Shown here piece by piece: positions 8,791 through 19,566 of a stretch of DNA of 64,000 nucleotides. The DNA lies in assembly GCF_018687715.1 (NCBI RefSeq), contig NC_056752.1, positions 14,326,001 to 14,390,000 of the forward strand, written 5' to 3'. The DNA is from Carya illinoinensis (Eukaryota > Streptophyta > Magnoliopsida > Fagales > Juglandaceae). Below the pieces are notes generated by a model that saw nothing but the letters and a program-made list of their open reading frames with translations, made no database searches and had not been told where the DNA came from. The position numbers and the translations under genes were made by a program. Every line of letters starts with the position of its first letter. The stretch's first letter is position 1.

Positions 8791-10725
8791 ATCAAATGGA
8801 CATATAAAGCAAGAAATTGCTTTTTCCTCTTCTTTGCACGTATTTATCACTAGGTAGTTACCTGTTTAATGTTTTTCCATAATTAACAGATAAGGAGATA
8901 GATACATATCGTTCGACTCTGCTTTAAAAATCTTTGATTTTCATCTTGGGAAGGGTTCAAAAGGATAGAAGAAAAGGTGAATGTAAGCCTTGGCTGTTTT
9001 CCTATGCAATATGGCCTGTATTCATATTTTCTTCTGTCAGAACTCAGAATTACCCTTATGGTGCTTTAAATTTCGCATGTTTCATGAGTTGATTCCAAAT
9101 ATTTGCGTGAGTTTGTTACCAACAATGCTTGCTTACTTAACTTGCTGATTTAATTCCAGTGTTAGGTTGGGGAGCCTTGTACTCTTCCCAACTTACGTTA
9201 CTCATGCAGCTTGATTCATGACCTTGAGAACCTTAATTAATGACCAGGTCGGCATTAGACTGACATGACTTTTAGGAAAGATTTGATGCCACTAAGTAGA
9301 TTGTACCAAAAAAAAAAAAAAAAAAAAAAAAAACAAAAAGTTCGTAGAGTTCCATCTAGGAGAAATAATAATATACCAAGTAAATAAGGACATTGTTCAG
9401 AAAAAATTAAGGACAAACTACAAGCAATTTGTACTCAAAAAAAACTTTAATTACCTGCCCCAACTAGGCCCTAATCTAATATTTTAGACACCCACTAAGT
9501 TTAGACGACCCTAACATCGGTCCATTTCCTTGAATCATCATCATTACTTGCATGTCCTCCACCTGCTTTCGATAAAATAACATAAATTAAAGACCGGGAA
9601 ATTTCTGAAGAGCCCACCTCATGGTTTTATTGTTGAGAGGACCACCAAACATTTCTCTGGGCCATCGATCGTCTTGAAAAGCCACTTCTCCACTATGAAA
9701 TCCATAATTCACGGTCTTTTTGTCCATAAAGAATAATCTCATTAACTTGGTTATCGTAATTTTTATTTATTTTTTAATTAGTTAGCGTTGTATCTAGACA
9801 TTCGAAGCAGTACAATAGTGAACGTGGCTGTACTAAACAGTGTAACACTCCTGCAAGCAACAGAACGGAGAGGCATCAGTACCAAAAAGCCTTGTTAAAA
9901 TTAGTTCATGTAGAAATCCTTGTCAAAATCAGTTCATGAAGAAATTCAATCCTTGGGTGGATTGCACAACCTGGCCTAGACCAGAGATGATGCATCGTAA
10001 TGAATGTTCATGCATTCAGAAATCCTTTTAAAAGTGATGCGTTTTCTTGGCTTGTGTACGTACAAGAGGCATGCGTTGTATGTTCTTTGTATCTAGAGCG
10101 TATCTGCATTAAACTACAATATTGATGAGATATGATCAAGAAGTAAAGGCAACTGTTGAAATCTTAATTTAGTACATTAAACTTAATCCATATGAACCCG
10201 CTTATCCGTGCCTCTTGTACAAAGCCAGAAAACAAATCATTCTATTCTACATTAATTGTCATTAAGTGTCCATTTTATCAATGCCATGCAAATACAATGC
10301 ATGCAGGACTAAAGAACAATTAATGGCCATAATGTAGAATAGAATGGGCACTTATTTGCATGCTTTGTGAAGGCATGTCCAATACCTTCACAAAGTTATA
10401 GCATTATGATTAAGATTAGAGGAGTTCCAATTACCATAAGGCATGCTTAGAGTTGTAGAAAAATGCATTAAGGACTGTTTAGAAGTGATGCATTTTGAAG
10501 TTTCTAGAAAGGAAATTGCTCGATCTAAGAAAAAATTACAAAAGACTATCATATAGATTGAATGATTGATTGATTGATCGATAGACACATCCCACCAAGT
10601 TGCATAAGTTTGTAAGATAGTTTTTTGTATTTCTCTTTTTGTAGACTTAATCAAGCTCATTTTTAAAAAGAGAAATGTTTTAACCACAAAAAGGTCATAC
10701 AAAATTAAACTCACAAACTGACATA
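8791..10725. other. 3' flank of the Dof gene and intergenic DNA
   Basis: The first few hundred bases are presumably 3' untranslated region; no unambiguous polyadenylation signal could be chosen. A 26-base poly(A) run lies at 9308-9333. A foldback lies at 10238-10346 and a short (GATT)n run at about 10559-10578. A 125-codon minus-strand frame at 10388-10765 resembles no protein and runs across the end of the CACTA element, so it is not called. Confidence 0.6.
10238..10346. repeat. Short foldback with 17-bp perfect arms
   Basis: CATTCTATTCTACATTA (10238-10254) is repeated in reverse complement at 10330-10346 (TAATGTAGAATAGAATG). Further partial pairing (ATTAATTG with CAATTAAT) lies inside. This is a MITE-like foldback. 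I found no clear target duplication. Confidence 0.6.
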
Positions 10726-10859
10726 CACTACAAGAGCATGTATTTTTTGAGACAAAAAATTTCATCCCAGAGACTAAAAATTTTTGTCTCTATTTCTTCC
10801 CAAAAGATCCGTCTCAAAAAGGTTTGTCTCAAAAAATACTTTTATGGACAAAATCTAGT

Positions 10860-11360
10860 GGAACCAGTTGAAAGTGTTTGAACAAGAAAATTCTTTTTGG
10901 ACAAAACGTTTTCGTCCCAAAAACCCATTCGAATCAAACATTTACTATTCAAATGGTTGGGTATATGTTCGAACTCAATCGAATTTTGATTCGAATGATG
11001 TGAATTTATTTGATCCTATTCAAATGGAGGGAGTGTTTGAACAGTTTATATTTTTGTTCAAACAAAAATAATCTCATCAAACGCGATTTATATATGTTCG
11101 AATTGAAAACATTTGTTCAAATTGTATATGGTATATTCAAATGATGACAAATATGTTCGAAAAAGCTATTATTTCTTTGAATGTTCAAACATGAAGTCTG
11201 TTCGAACTGACAATTAATATATTTGAATGGAATTGACGGTTCTCAAGCCATTTGAATGGTTTTGTTTGGTAGTTCAAATGGAAACTAAAATGCATTCGAA
11301 GGGTAATAAATTATAAAGTGTCGTTCGAACTAGGTATGTTTCATTCGAACAGTACTCATG
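10860..11360. repeat. Left subterminal motif array of the CACTA element
   Basis: Some twenty or more variants of a roughly 8-10 bp word occur in about 500 bases on both strands: GTTTGAACA, CATTCGAA, ATTCAAATGG, TGTTCGAAC and TCGAATG. CACTA elements carry such short subterminal repeats as binding sites for their TNPA-type protein. The same word family recurs near the right end (38440-38830 and 40040-40520) and at 26540-27360. Confidence 0.65.
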
Positions 11361-12271
11361 CTACAATAAACTATAAATTCAAATATGAAATTAATATTAA
11401 ATATTATAATTAAAACATTAAATTTGTTCAAATGTTGCATCAAGTCAAAATAATAAAAAGACAACTAAAGGAAATAAGTTTTAGGATTGTGGTGGCATAG
11501 AGTTTTGGGATATCATCAATTGCCATTATTCAAACATTTTTTGGGATGGAATCTCTAGTTTCTTCTGCATGCTTTGTTATAATTTCACCTCTATATCCAC
11601 TCACTGATCTAATTGAGTCTGCAACTCTCTTTGCTTGGATCTCAAATGTTTGAGTTCAAGTCTTGAGAAGAGGATGATGGTGTTGAGAAATGCTTCATGC
11701 AATGTCCTAAGCCTCTTAGATATCCAAAACATGGTCCAAGAATTTAGGAAAAGATCTAAACATTAATCACAGATGATTCATTAGATGGAGCCGATGCAAC
11801 AGTTTCCATAAGTGATATCATCTTGTCCTATAAAAAAATTATTAGAGATAGTATAAATGACAAAAATATTATTAGAAAATACAAATAAAAAACTTAAACT
11901 TACATAATTTACTTCTGCTTCGAAACTGGTTCAAATACCATTACAATTTTTATGTGATTTAGCATACAATTGGGTCGAATTATAGTCAGTAGGACTTTCT
12001 TGTTCTTGCAAATAGAAAATATATATTATAACTTCAATCACAAATTTTGATATGTTAATATTTAAGGGGAGACTAGTATAACATTAGTATTTTTTTTTTT
12101 TTTATAGTTAATAAAAAGATCGAGAACCCGCATGACGATGTATTATTAAATTTGTTCTATTTGCTAATTTGTTGACAGTACTTCCTTTGCTACAAAAAAA
12201 GAAACAACATTATTACTATATTTGTTTAATGTATCTATCTTACATTAAGAAAAAAGATAGCAACGAAATTA

Positions 12272-12510
12272 CTTGATATGTGGTATCTTCAAACATATCA
12301 CAAAACTTCTCCCATTCATTAGGTGGCATGTCTTGGAATGCATTTTGATGCGCCTCTATTGCACTACTAAACTTTTGATAGTATGCATGGTATCTACCTT
12401 TGTACCTCTGGAATGCATTGAATATTAGCTCATCAACTGTTAGTCGATACCCTCGTTGGCCAAAATTAACTTCAAACTCATCCTTGAAAACATTATAATC
12501 GATTAGTCCA
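12272..12510 (-). pseudogene. TNPA-like CACTA second protein, fragment
   Basis: The reverse strand reads DEFEVNFGQRGYRLT, then FNAFQRYKGRYHAYY, then MPPNEWEKFCDMFED and TTYQ, ending at a possible donor (CAAG|TAATTT altered). The pattern of a pro-rich turn, EW, a Phe-rich helix and a short tail resembles the plant transposon protein domain found in the second ORF of CACTA elements (Transposase_24 type). It lies downstream of the transposase on the same strand, the usual order in En/Spm-like elements. No full-length frame remains. Confidence 0.5.
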
Positions 12511-13100
12511 AATACAAACTAATTATAAATTAAAATATTATGCTTAATTGTTTTCTATGTAACTTATTAACTGGTAATGATTTTTGATGTGATCTTTTAT
12601 ATCTTGGAAAACTTTAGCTTAGGAGGATGTAGACATCGATGCAAATGTGCGAGTAAGGGTACCAACATAAGAAGCAAATTAACCAAGTTACAGATTCTCT
12701 AAAGCCACCGGTGTGATCGTAAGGAATATCAATTTTAATTTTTTCTACTTTCCTTACTTTCTCTATATAGACAACTCTAGCAGCACCTCAACCTCGGCGG
12801 TGGCTTACAACAACTATATAGTAATTAAAGCATATAATATCAAAAAAAATTTATTTTTAAAAAACTATTTCTTAAATCATCATATAAAATCAAATTTCTA
12901 TGTAACATATCATGTTTTGGGTCTTGTGATGTTGGTCCACCATTCATGGCAAGCGAACCAATTGGAGAGTCGGTAATGGATAGAGATGGCAAACGAGTTG
13001 CTTAGCATTTGTGAGACATATCTGTTTTAAATTGTAATAAATTATTATTCAAAAAAATGTTATTATATTTATAACAACAATACTTACACAAAAACAACTA

Positions 13101-15930
13101 TTATTCACTATTAGTTTTGCTAGACCAGTCGCCCTCATCCTCACTAGATACTTCAGTTGACTCATGTTCTTTTGACAATCTGCCCTCAATTACTTCTGGT
13201 TCAACGTCTACTCTACACAATAGAACTATGTCATATTGGCTGAGATCAACAAATAGGTTGATGCTTGACTCGTTTTCATGATATGCTTCTTCATTTGTTG
13301 GACCATTAAATTCTTCATGATTTTCATCTGCCTCTAGAATATAATCATATACATTTCTTGGTGCACAATTATGTACTACTCGCCATGAGTTTCCGTACTC
13401 CGGATTATCTAAATAAAAAACTTGATTTGTTTGGCAAGCAAGAACAATATGATTGTTCTCATACCATGCATGAGATGTATTGACACTTACAAAATATTCA
13501 TCATAAGCACTCCCAACGTAGGATTTGAGACATCCCACCAATTACATTTAAACAACTAGACCATACGTCCCCTGAAGTAATTTAACCCAATGATATTTTC
13601 GACAACTTTGTAGAAGTTAATATTATCCTCCCTGTGGCATCCTTGTATTACGACCCCACAATTTTGAGTTTTTCTATATCGTTCAGTGTTAGCCGTGTGA
13701 AATCTATATCTATACACCAAACATCTTGAGTATTGGATGGCCTACCTGAATGGATCACGTGCCAAAGCATACAGTTCACTTGAGATTTCTTCTGAATTAT
13801 CACAATATTTCGATTTAATTTACATCAATAAACTTTATTTTAGTTATATCACTGTTAGATATAAAAAAAATCTATTTTAGTGGTAAGAAATTCGTAGATA
13901 GTAAGACATTTTTTAGTAATACCGTTTGTTCAAATCACAAGGCAAACTCATTTTCATGTTTCTTTTCTATGCCAGTTACACCATCTAGGTGAAGTGATTG
14001 TATATGTTCACTGCACATGTTCAAGTTAACAATTAATTTGTATCAAGTTCTATTATATTCTATGACTTTTAATTTATTTTGATACGCACATATCACCAAT
14101 CTCAAGTAGTTGTCAATCTCTACGTAATCATTTAATACATACCATCGAGCTCTATCAAATTCTCATCCACATAGGTCATATCCCCCTTGTGAGTTTATGG
14201 GATGTATGATTTGAGAAAATATGGAAGATCCCATTTGTCCACCCTCATAATATTGGTTTGGTCTCGTGAATCTGGTATTAACTCCATGTAAGTACATAGA
14301 ACAAAATATATGTCATTCATTATCAATGTATGACTCTATAATCGAATCTTCCGGACGAGCCTTATTTTGCATCGATTGCTTAAGTCTTTTCAAAAATTGT
14401 TCAAGTGGATATATCCATCTATACTGGAGTGGGCCACCAACTAAAGTCTCAAGAAGTAGGTGCACAGCCAAATGAATCATTACATCAAAGAATGAAGGTG
14501 GATACAAACTTTCCAATTTGCATAATATCATAGCAATATCAACTTCCATCTTTACTAATGCATCAACTTTCAATGTTTTACTTCAAATGTCACTGAAAAA
14601 TCACCCTACTTTTGTCAGAGATGCACGAACATCTCTAGTAAGCTTCCATGCACACAAACTGACAACAAATGCTACACAAATACATGACAGTTGTGACTTT
14701 TAAAATCAGTTATCTTCCAATCATGGATTTGCACACGTCTTGACATATTTGAGTATAGCCATCAACTAATTTGATTTTCATGAACCACTCAGAATTTTTT
14801 TTCCTGTCATCATTTGACAATGTCTACCAACCAAGGGGCATTGAAGATGATGATCCATTATCTTGCAAAATGCAACTCCCTTCTGATCCCCAACTCCTCT
14901 AAATCTTTATGAGAGTTAGCTGTATCTTTTGTTTTATTTTCTATTGAAATCAGAGTGCCTAGTATATCACATATATTTTTCTCAATATACATAACATCTA
15001 AATTGGAAGTAGTGTCAAGGTAGACTAGTATGGCAACTCAAAAAATATGTTTTTTTTTGGTCCAATTCAACTCCATTGCTTGTTGTTTCCTCATTTGAGC
15101 TCTAGCTTCCATCCCAATTTTTATTTTTATTTTTTCTGAAACATCCTTAAACTGCATGATAATATCTAGCCTAGACAACTCAATCGGTGATGACCTGCTT
15201 TCAACCCTACTATCAAACATCGCTTTATTTGAACAACATCTATGATTATTTGGCAAATATCGACAGTGTCTCATGAAATATAATTTTCTACCATTTGTCA
15301 ACCATTGAGGCTAAGTATCTTTATTACAGATAGGACAAGCCATTTTACTTTTTGTGCTCCACCCAAACAAGTTTCCTTATGCGGAAAAATTATTTATTGT
15401 CTACAATATTGCAACATGCACCTTGAACTCCCGCAATGAAACCACATCATATGTACTAACACTATGATCCCACAACTTTTTCAACTCTGTAATCAGTGGC
15501 TAAAGATATACGCCTATTTCATTCCCTGGTGACCTTAGCCTTGGTATCAATAGAGTTGTCATAAAGTACAGATCCTTTATGCACTTCTAATGTGGCAAAT
15601 TATAGGGCATTGATATGACTAACCAAGTATTATGAGAAGTGCTCATATTACCACATGCATTAAAAGCATCCGTTGCTAACCCAAGTCATACATTATGAGT
15701 TTCTTCTGCAAACCATGTATACTTTATTATAAACTTCCGTTACCAAAAAAATCAAAGTCAAATCAAATAGACAAAATCACGGGTCTTTCCATATTCGCTG
15801 CTTGTAAGGTAGTTGGTCTTATCTTATTCGAGAGACTATCATCTATATCGCATATACACTTAGTCCAAAACTCTCATGTCAGTCGAAATTTCGACAATAT
15901 TTCCCTACAATCCTCCAAGTATGCTAATCA
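13101..15930 (-). pseudogene. CACTA transposase (TNP2/Transposase_21 with DUF4218 and DUF4216), interrupted
   Basis: Read on the minus strand, the order is as follows. 15930-15040 encodes Transposase_21 pieces such as LGLATDAFNACGNMS, then YNLPH, LLIPRLRSPGNEIGVYL, ELKKLWDHSVSTYDV and KLYFMRHCRYLPNNHR. 14573-14313 encodes the DUF4218 signature LESLYPPSFFDVMIHL, GGPLQYRWIYPLEQFL and ARPEDSIIESY. 13541-13101 encodes a DUF4216-like end: ILAC-type core HIVLACQTNQVFYLDNPEY, W-RVV and PRNVYDYILEADE. These domains make up the DDE transposase of plant CACTA elements, which cuts the element ends in the nucleus. Frames are broken by stops, so the copy is dead. The Tekay retrotransposon sits at the 5' edge of the recognisable part (15935), separating it from any N-terminal portion beyond 25086. 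Confidence 0.85.
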
Positions 15931-15935
15931 TATAA
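15931..15935. repeat. Target site duplication TATAA, left copy
   Basis: TATAA directly precedes the 5' LTR and is repeated at 25087-25091 directly after the 3' LTR. Confidence 0.95.
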
Positions 15936-17952
15936 TGTGATGACCCGCTTTTGAGCGTATTTTCGCTGAAATAATTGTTTTTATTTTAATTAATATATTA
16001 GTTATTTATTTTAATTTATTTGCATTTTAAAATTTGTTTTTAATTTAATTGATGTTGTGTTTTATTTCTTTTAGTTGTTTTTGTGGTTTTTAATCTTTTT
16101 CCGCAGTTTGCTTCGTTTTCCCGGAGTGAGGATTGGACCTCATTTCTTTTCACATCTTTTTCCTTTTTCTCTTTTTTCCTTTTTTTCTTTTTTCCTTCTT
16201 TTCTTTTTCCTTTCCTTTTTTTTCTTTTTCTTTTTTCCTTTCTCTCCCCCGCGTCCGAACCCCCCCCCCCGAGCTCTCTCTCTCTCTCTCTCCTCCCTCT
16301 CCCTCACGCCGGGCGTCCCTTCAACAGCCCAGACTGCCGCCGTCCGGCCACCGTTCGGCCCCCCACCGGTCCCATTCTCTTCCCCTCCCTCCGGTGCACC
16401 ACCCCTCCAAAGCCCACCCCCAACCGGCCAGCCGTTTGGCCGGAAAAGCTCCAAGAAGGGCGCACTGATTTTGCTCCGATCCGCCACCGTCGCTCCACCT
16501 CCGGCCACCACTTCTTCACCACTTCATCACCGACTCCTTGCCGTCCTAACCCACCCATTTCCGGCCTCCAACGACCACCGGAATAGCTCCTACGAGCTTA
16601 GTTTCCGATTTGCATTTTCCGGCCATTTCCGGCGATTCCGCCGCCACCCACGGCCGTTCATCACTTCCAATAGCTTCACAACCATCCCTAGACCATACCC
16701 TATCAATCTCGTGACCTAGTTTGTCCCCGTTCAAAAGTGGGTTTTTCAAACCCACGGCCGCAGTGAATTTTCACTGTGACGTTGCTTTTCCGCCGCCGTT
16801 TGCAACGCCGCTTGTTTTCTAAAATTACCGCATAGCGCTGTAAGTATTTTCCAAACCCTATTTTCAGATTTTAATATATATTGCTCATTCAATTATTTAT
16901 TGTTGTTGGTTGTTGATTCCGGACTGAGTCCGAGGAGTTTCGGGGGTCGGATGGATGGAGGAAGGAGTTGCTTGTTTATTTGATTTATGATTGTTGGATT
17001 ATTTTATTATGCATTGTTATGGCATTACATGGCGCATGCACGTGTGTTTGTGGATTTGTGTGAAAAACCTGTGTATTGGCGTGAGTGGTTTTACGGGTGC
17101 GTGTGTATCACGAGCCCAAGCCGGGATGGGTTATTATCCCGGTGGAGCTCCTCTGGTCACTCGGGAGCGGAATAAACTGAGTGATGTCCCCTGAGTTGTC
17201 GCTAGACGACGGGAGCGGGGGCTAGGGGTTGCTTGGCTACGAACGCGCCGGGCGCGGAACCGGGCATCGCCCTACGCACCGACTCCGTGGCCCTTTGCTG
17301 GTGAGGGCTAGAGGATGCTTGGCTACGAACGTGCGGGGCACGGAACTGGGCATCGCTCGTTAGGTGTCACATGAGTGGTGGTACTCTGCGGTGTGGCACT
17401 GGAGCCAGGGTGTGCGGATGACCCCTAGGGGAGGTCATGGTGCACGCGGTTAAAATTGGTTAATGGTTTGAGAGGCCAAATGGGTTTTTGGCGTGTGTGG
17501 AAAATGGGTGTTTTATGGGTTTTGTGCATTGGGCATGTTTCATGCATCTTGTTTGAGTTTTATGTGTTTTTATCTGGTAGTGTTTGGGTTTTACTTACCT
17601 GCGGTACCATTTTGGTTCCGTAGCTTTTGGTGCAGAGTTAGGGGACGAAGAGGAGGAGGCTGAGCCCGAGGATGCGGCTCCGCCGGGCTGCTGATGCTAT
17701 GTTTTATATTTGTATAAAACTGTATTTGTGTTTTGTAATATTTTATCTATGTACGTTTTAAACAGCTTGTATTACGTTAAGAAAAATTCTGGTACTTAGT
17801 TATGACTTTCGTTATCCGCTGCGTGTTCTTTCGTGCACATTTGTTGCCTTTGCACACACTCGGCACCCGTCGATAGGATGGTGACCCGGGTTGTCACCTT
17901 CCGGACGTCTCGATTTCCCCGTGTTCGGGCGTGGGGATTTGGGGGCGTCACA
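15936..17952 (+). repeat. 5' LTR of the Tekay element
   Basis: 2017 bp. It holds a T-rich/CT-rich block (about 16140-16300), a GC-rich block, a pair of 86-bp-period repeats starting at 17221 and 17307, and a TATTTGTATAAAACTG motif (about 17706) that could serve as promoter or polyadenylation region. Long frames inside it come from low-complexity sequence and are not genes. Confidence 0.95.
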
Positions 17953-17954
17953 GG

Positions 17955-17968
17955 TGGTATCAGAGCCG
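17955..17968 (+). promoter_or_regulatory. Primer-binding site (initiator Met tRNA)
   Basis: TGGTATCAGAGCCG lies two bases after the 5' LTR. It is complementary to the 3' end of plant initiator methionine tRNA, the usual minus-strand primer of plant chromoviruses. Confidence 0.93.
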
Positions 17969-18223
17969 TTTGACTCTGGGTAAAACCACATGTCCCGTAG
18001 GTAGTACCAGAATGTTTTTAAAGTTGTGTTTTGAAAATTATGTTAAGTATAGTTGTTTTATTTGTTTGGGCTTGTTTGCTTGTTTTTATTTTATTTAGTT
18101 ACGTTTTGGCATGTTGGTTTCTTTTATCTCTTGCTGTGTAGTGCTGTTTTTGTTTTTGTTGGCTTTATGATGGTTTTATTTGTTTTCTTAAAGGAGGGTC
18201 AAGAGTGGTGTTGTGACAGGAAT

Positions 18224-19469
18224 ATGGGGAGACCAGGAAGACCAAGGAAAAATACTCAGGAGCCACGGGACAATACCTCCAGGGATGACTCCATAGCCGA
18301 AGCAATTCGGCAGATGACGGAGTTTATGCAGCAGAGTGCGAGGTCTCAACAGGCAGGACCTTGGCCACCGCAAGGGGGTCCTTGGCCACCATCAGGAGGG
18401 CCTTGCCCACCATCAGGAGGGCCTTATCCACCGTCAGGAGAGCCTTGTCCGCAACAAGGAGGGTATTGGCCACAACCAGGAGGTCCCTGGCCATATCAGG
18501 GAGGGCCTTGGATGTATCCAGGAGGGTCCAGTAGCATGGTGCAAGCCGGATGCACCTATGAGCGCTTCTTGGCGCATAGGACTCCACACTTCACGGGAAA
18601 TGAGGATCCACTTCAGGCTGGAAAATGGATCAAAGATCTGGAGAAGACTTTTGAGGTGTGTGGGTGCACTGAGGCACAGCAAGTACTTTACGCCAGCTAT
18701 CTCTTGCAAGGTACCGCTTCTGATTGGTGGGATACCAAGAGGGTGCTGTTGGAATCTGAACTGGGATCTTTCGCTGCGGTGACCTGGCAGCGTTTCAAGA
18801 AGGAGTTCAATGACCGCTTCTTTCCTGCATCGGTAAGGAAGCAAAAGGCAAGAGAATTCTCCAATCTGGTCCAAGGGGGCGCGACAGTGGAGCTGTACGC
18901 CCGGAGGTTCATAGAACTTGAGCGGTTTGCTCCTCACCTTGTCGCCACTGAGGAGATGTGAGCAGATCGTTTCCAGGAGGAGCTGCGTCATGACATACGC
19001 CGTATGGTGGTCAGCCATCAAATATCCACTTTTCAGGAATTAGTGGATGTGGCTACCCTTGTGGAGCGGGAAAATAATCTGAGTGTGGGTTCCCCTCCAG
19101 GGCATAAAAGGCGGAGTTTTTCTGGTGAAGGAAGCAGCTCGGGTTCGCCCCAGAAGTTTGTTCAGCGGACCGGAACTCGACCCCCTACGTCCTCAGGTGT
19201 TCGTATGGGAGGACGGGTGCCTATTTGTGGAGCTTGTAATAGAGCTCATGAGGGCGAGTGTCGGATGAGTAGCGGACCCCAGTGTTACTGGTGCGGCCAA
19301 GTGGGACATATCGCTCGGGATTGCTCCGTCAGAGTTCAAGAAAGCCGTGGAGGTAGACACGGTGGAAGAACCAACCCGAGACAAGCAGTGCAAGCCCGGG
19401 TTTATGCTGTCACACCCGGAGAGGTGGATGATGAGGCACCAGCGACCCATGATGCTGGAGTAATCACAG
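18224..19469 (+). pseudogene. Tekay Gag, one premature stop
   Basis: The likely start is ATG 18224 (MGRPGRPRKN). The frame is open from 18053, but that upstream part encodes an implausible Phe/Leu/Val-rich run from T-rich leader. A Pro-Gly-Gly-rich repeat (about 18355-18530, units like GGPWPP) is followed by the Retrotrans_gag capsid domain (FLAHRTPHFTGNEDP, WIKDLEKTFE, ASDWWD, WQRFKKEFNDRFFP). A CCHC zinc knuckle CYWCGQVGHIARDC lies at about 19283-19324. A TGA at 18959-18961 interrupts the frame between EEM and ADRFQEEL and looks like a CGA-to-TGA change. The coding end at 19469 assumes splicing of the next feature; unspliced, the frame stops at 19478-19480. Confidence 0.85.
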
Positions 19470-19566
19470 GTATGGGTTAATTTAATTTTTAAGTTGGATT
19501 TAATTTTTGGTGTTTTTGGTTTATTCTTTGCATTTTGGATTTCATGGGTTGATGTGTTTGGTTCAG
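19470..19566 (+). other. Putative 97-nt intron between gag and pol
   Basis: The donor is ACAG|GTATGG and the acceptor TTGGTTCAG|GAAG. The stretch is strongly T-rich, as plant introns are. Removal leaves phase 1 on both sides and joins GVITG to [18 protein letters not shown], linking Gag directly to the protease active site. Without removal, the gag frame ends at TAA 19478 and pol lies in another frame. Splicing is inferred from sequence only. Confidence 0.6.

Noticed and set aside
10388..10765. 125-codon minus-strand frame
   Set aside because: No family resemblance. It spans the left terminus of the CACTA element and thus mixes unrelated sequence.
16075..16719. Long overlapping frames on both strands in the Tekay 5' LTR (and the same at 23205-23889 in the 3' LTR)
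   Set aside because: They are encoded by T-, CT- and CCG-rich low-complexity LTR sequence (Phe/Ser/Pro- or Lys/Glu/Arg-rich). Their identical presence in both LTRs reflects LTR duplication.
17955..17968. tRNA-like match
   Set aside because: Only the 3' complement of initiator Met tRNA is present; it is a primer-binding site and not a tRNA gene.
18053..18223. Hydrophobic N-terminal extension of Gag that looks like membrane spans
   Set aside because: It comes from the T-rich leader, and the normal Gag-like sequence begins at MGRPGRPRKN. Extension into such a leader is common by chance.
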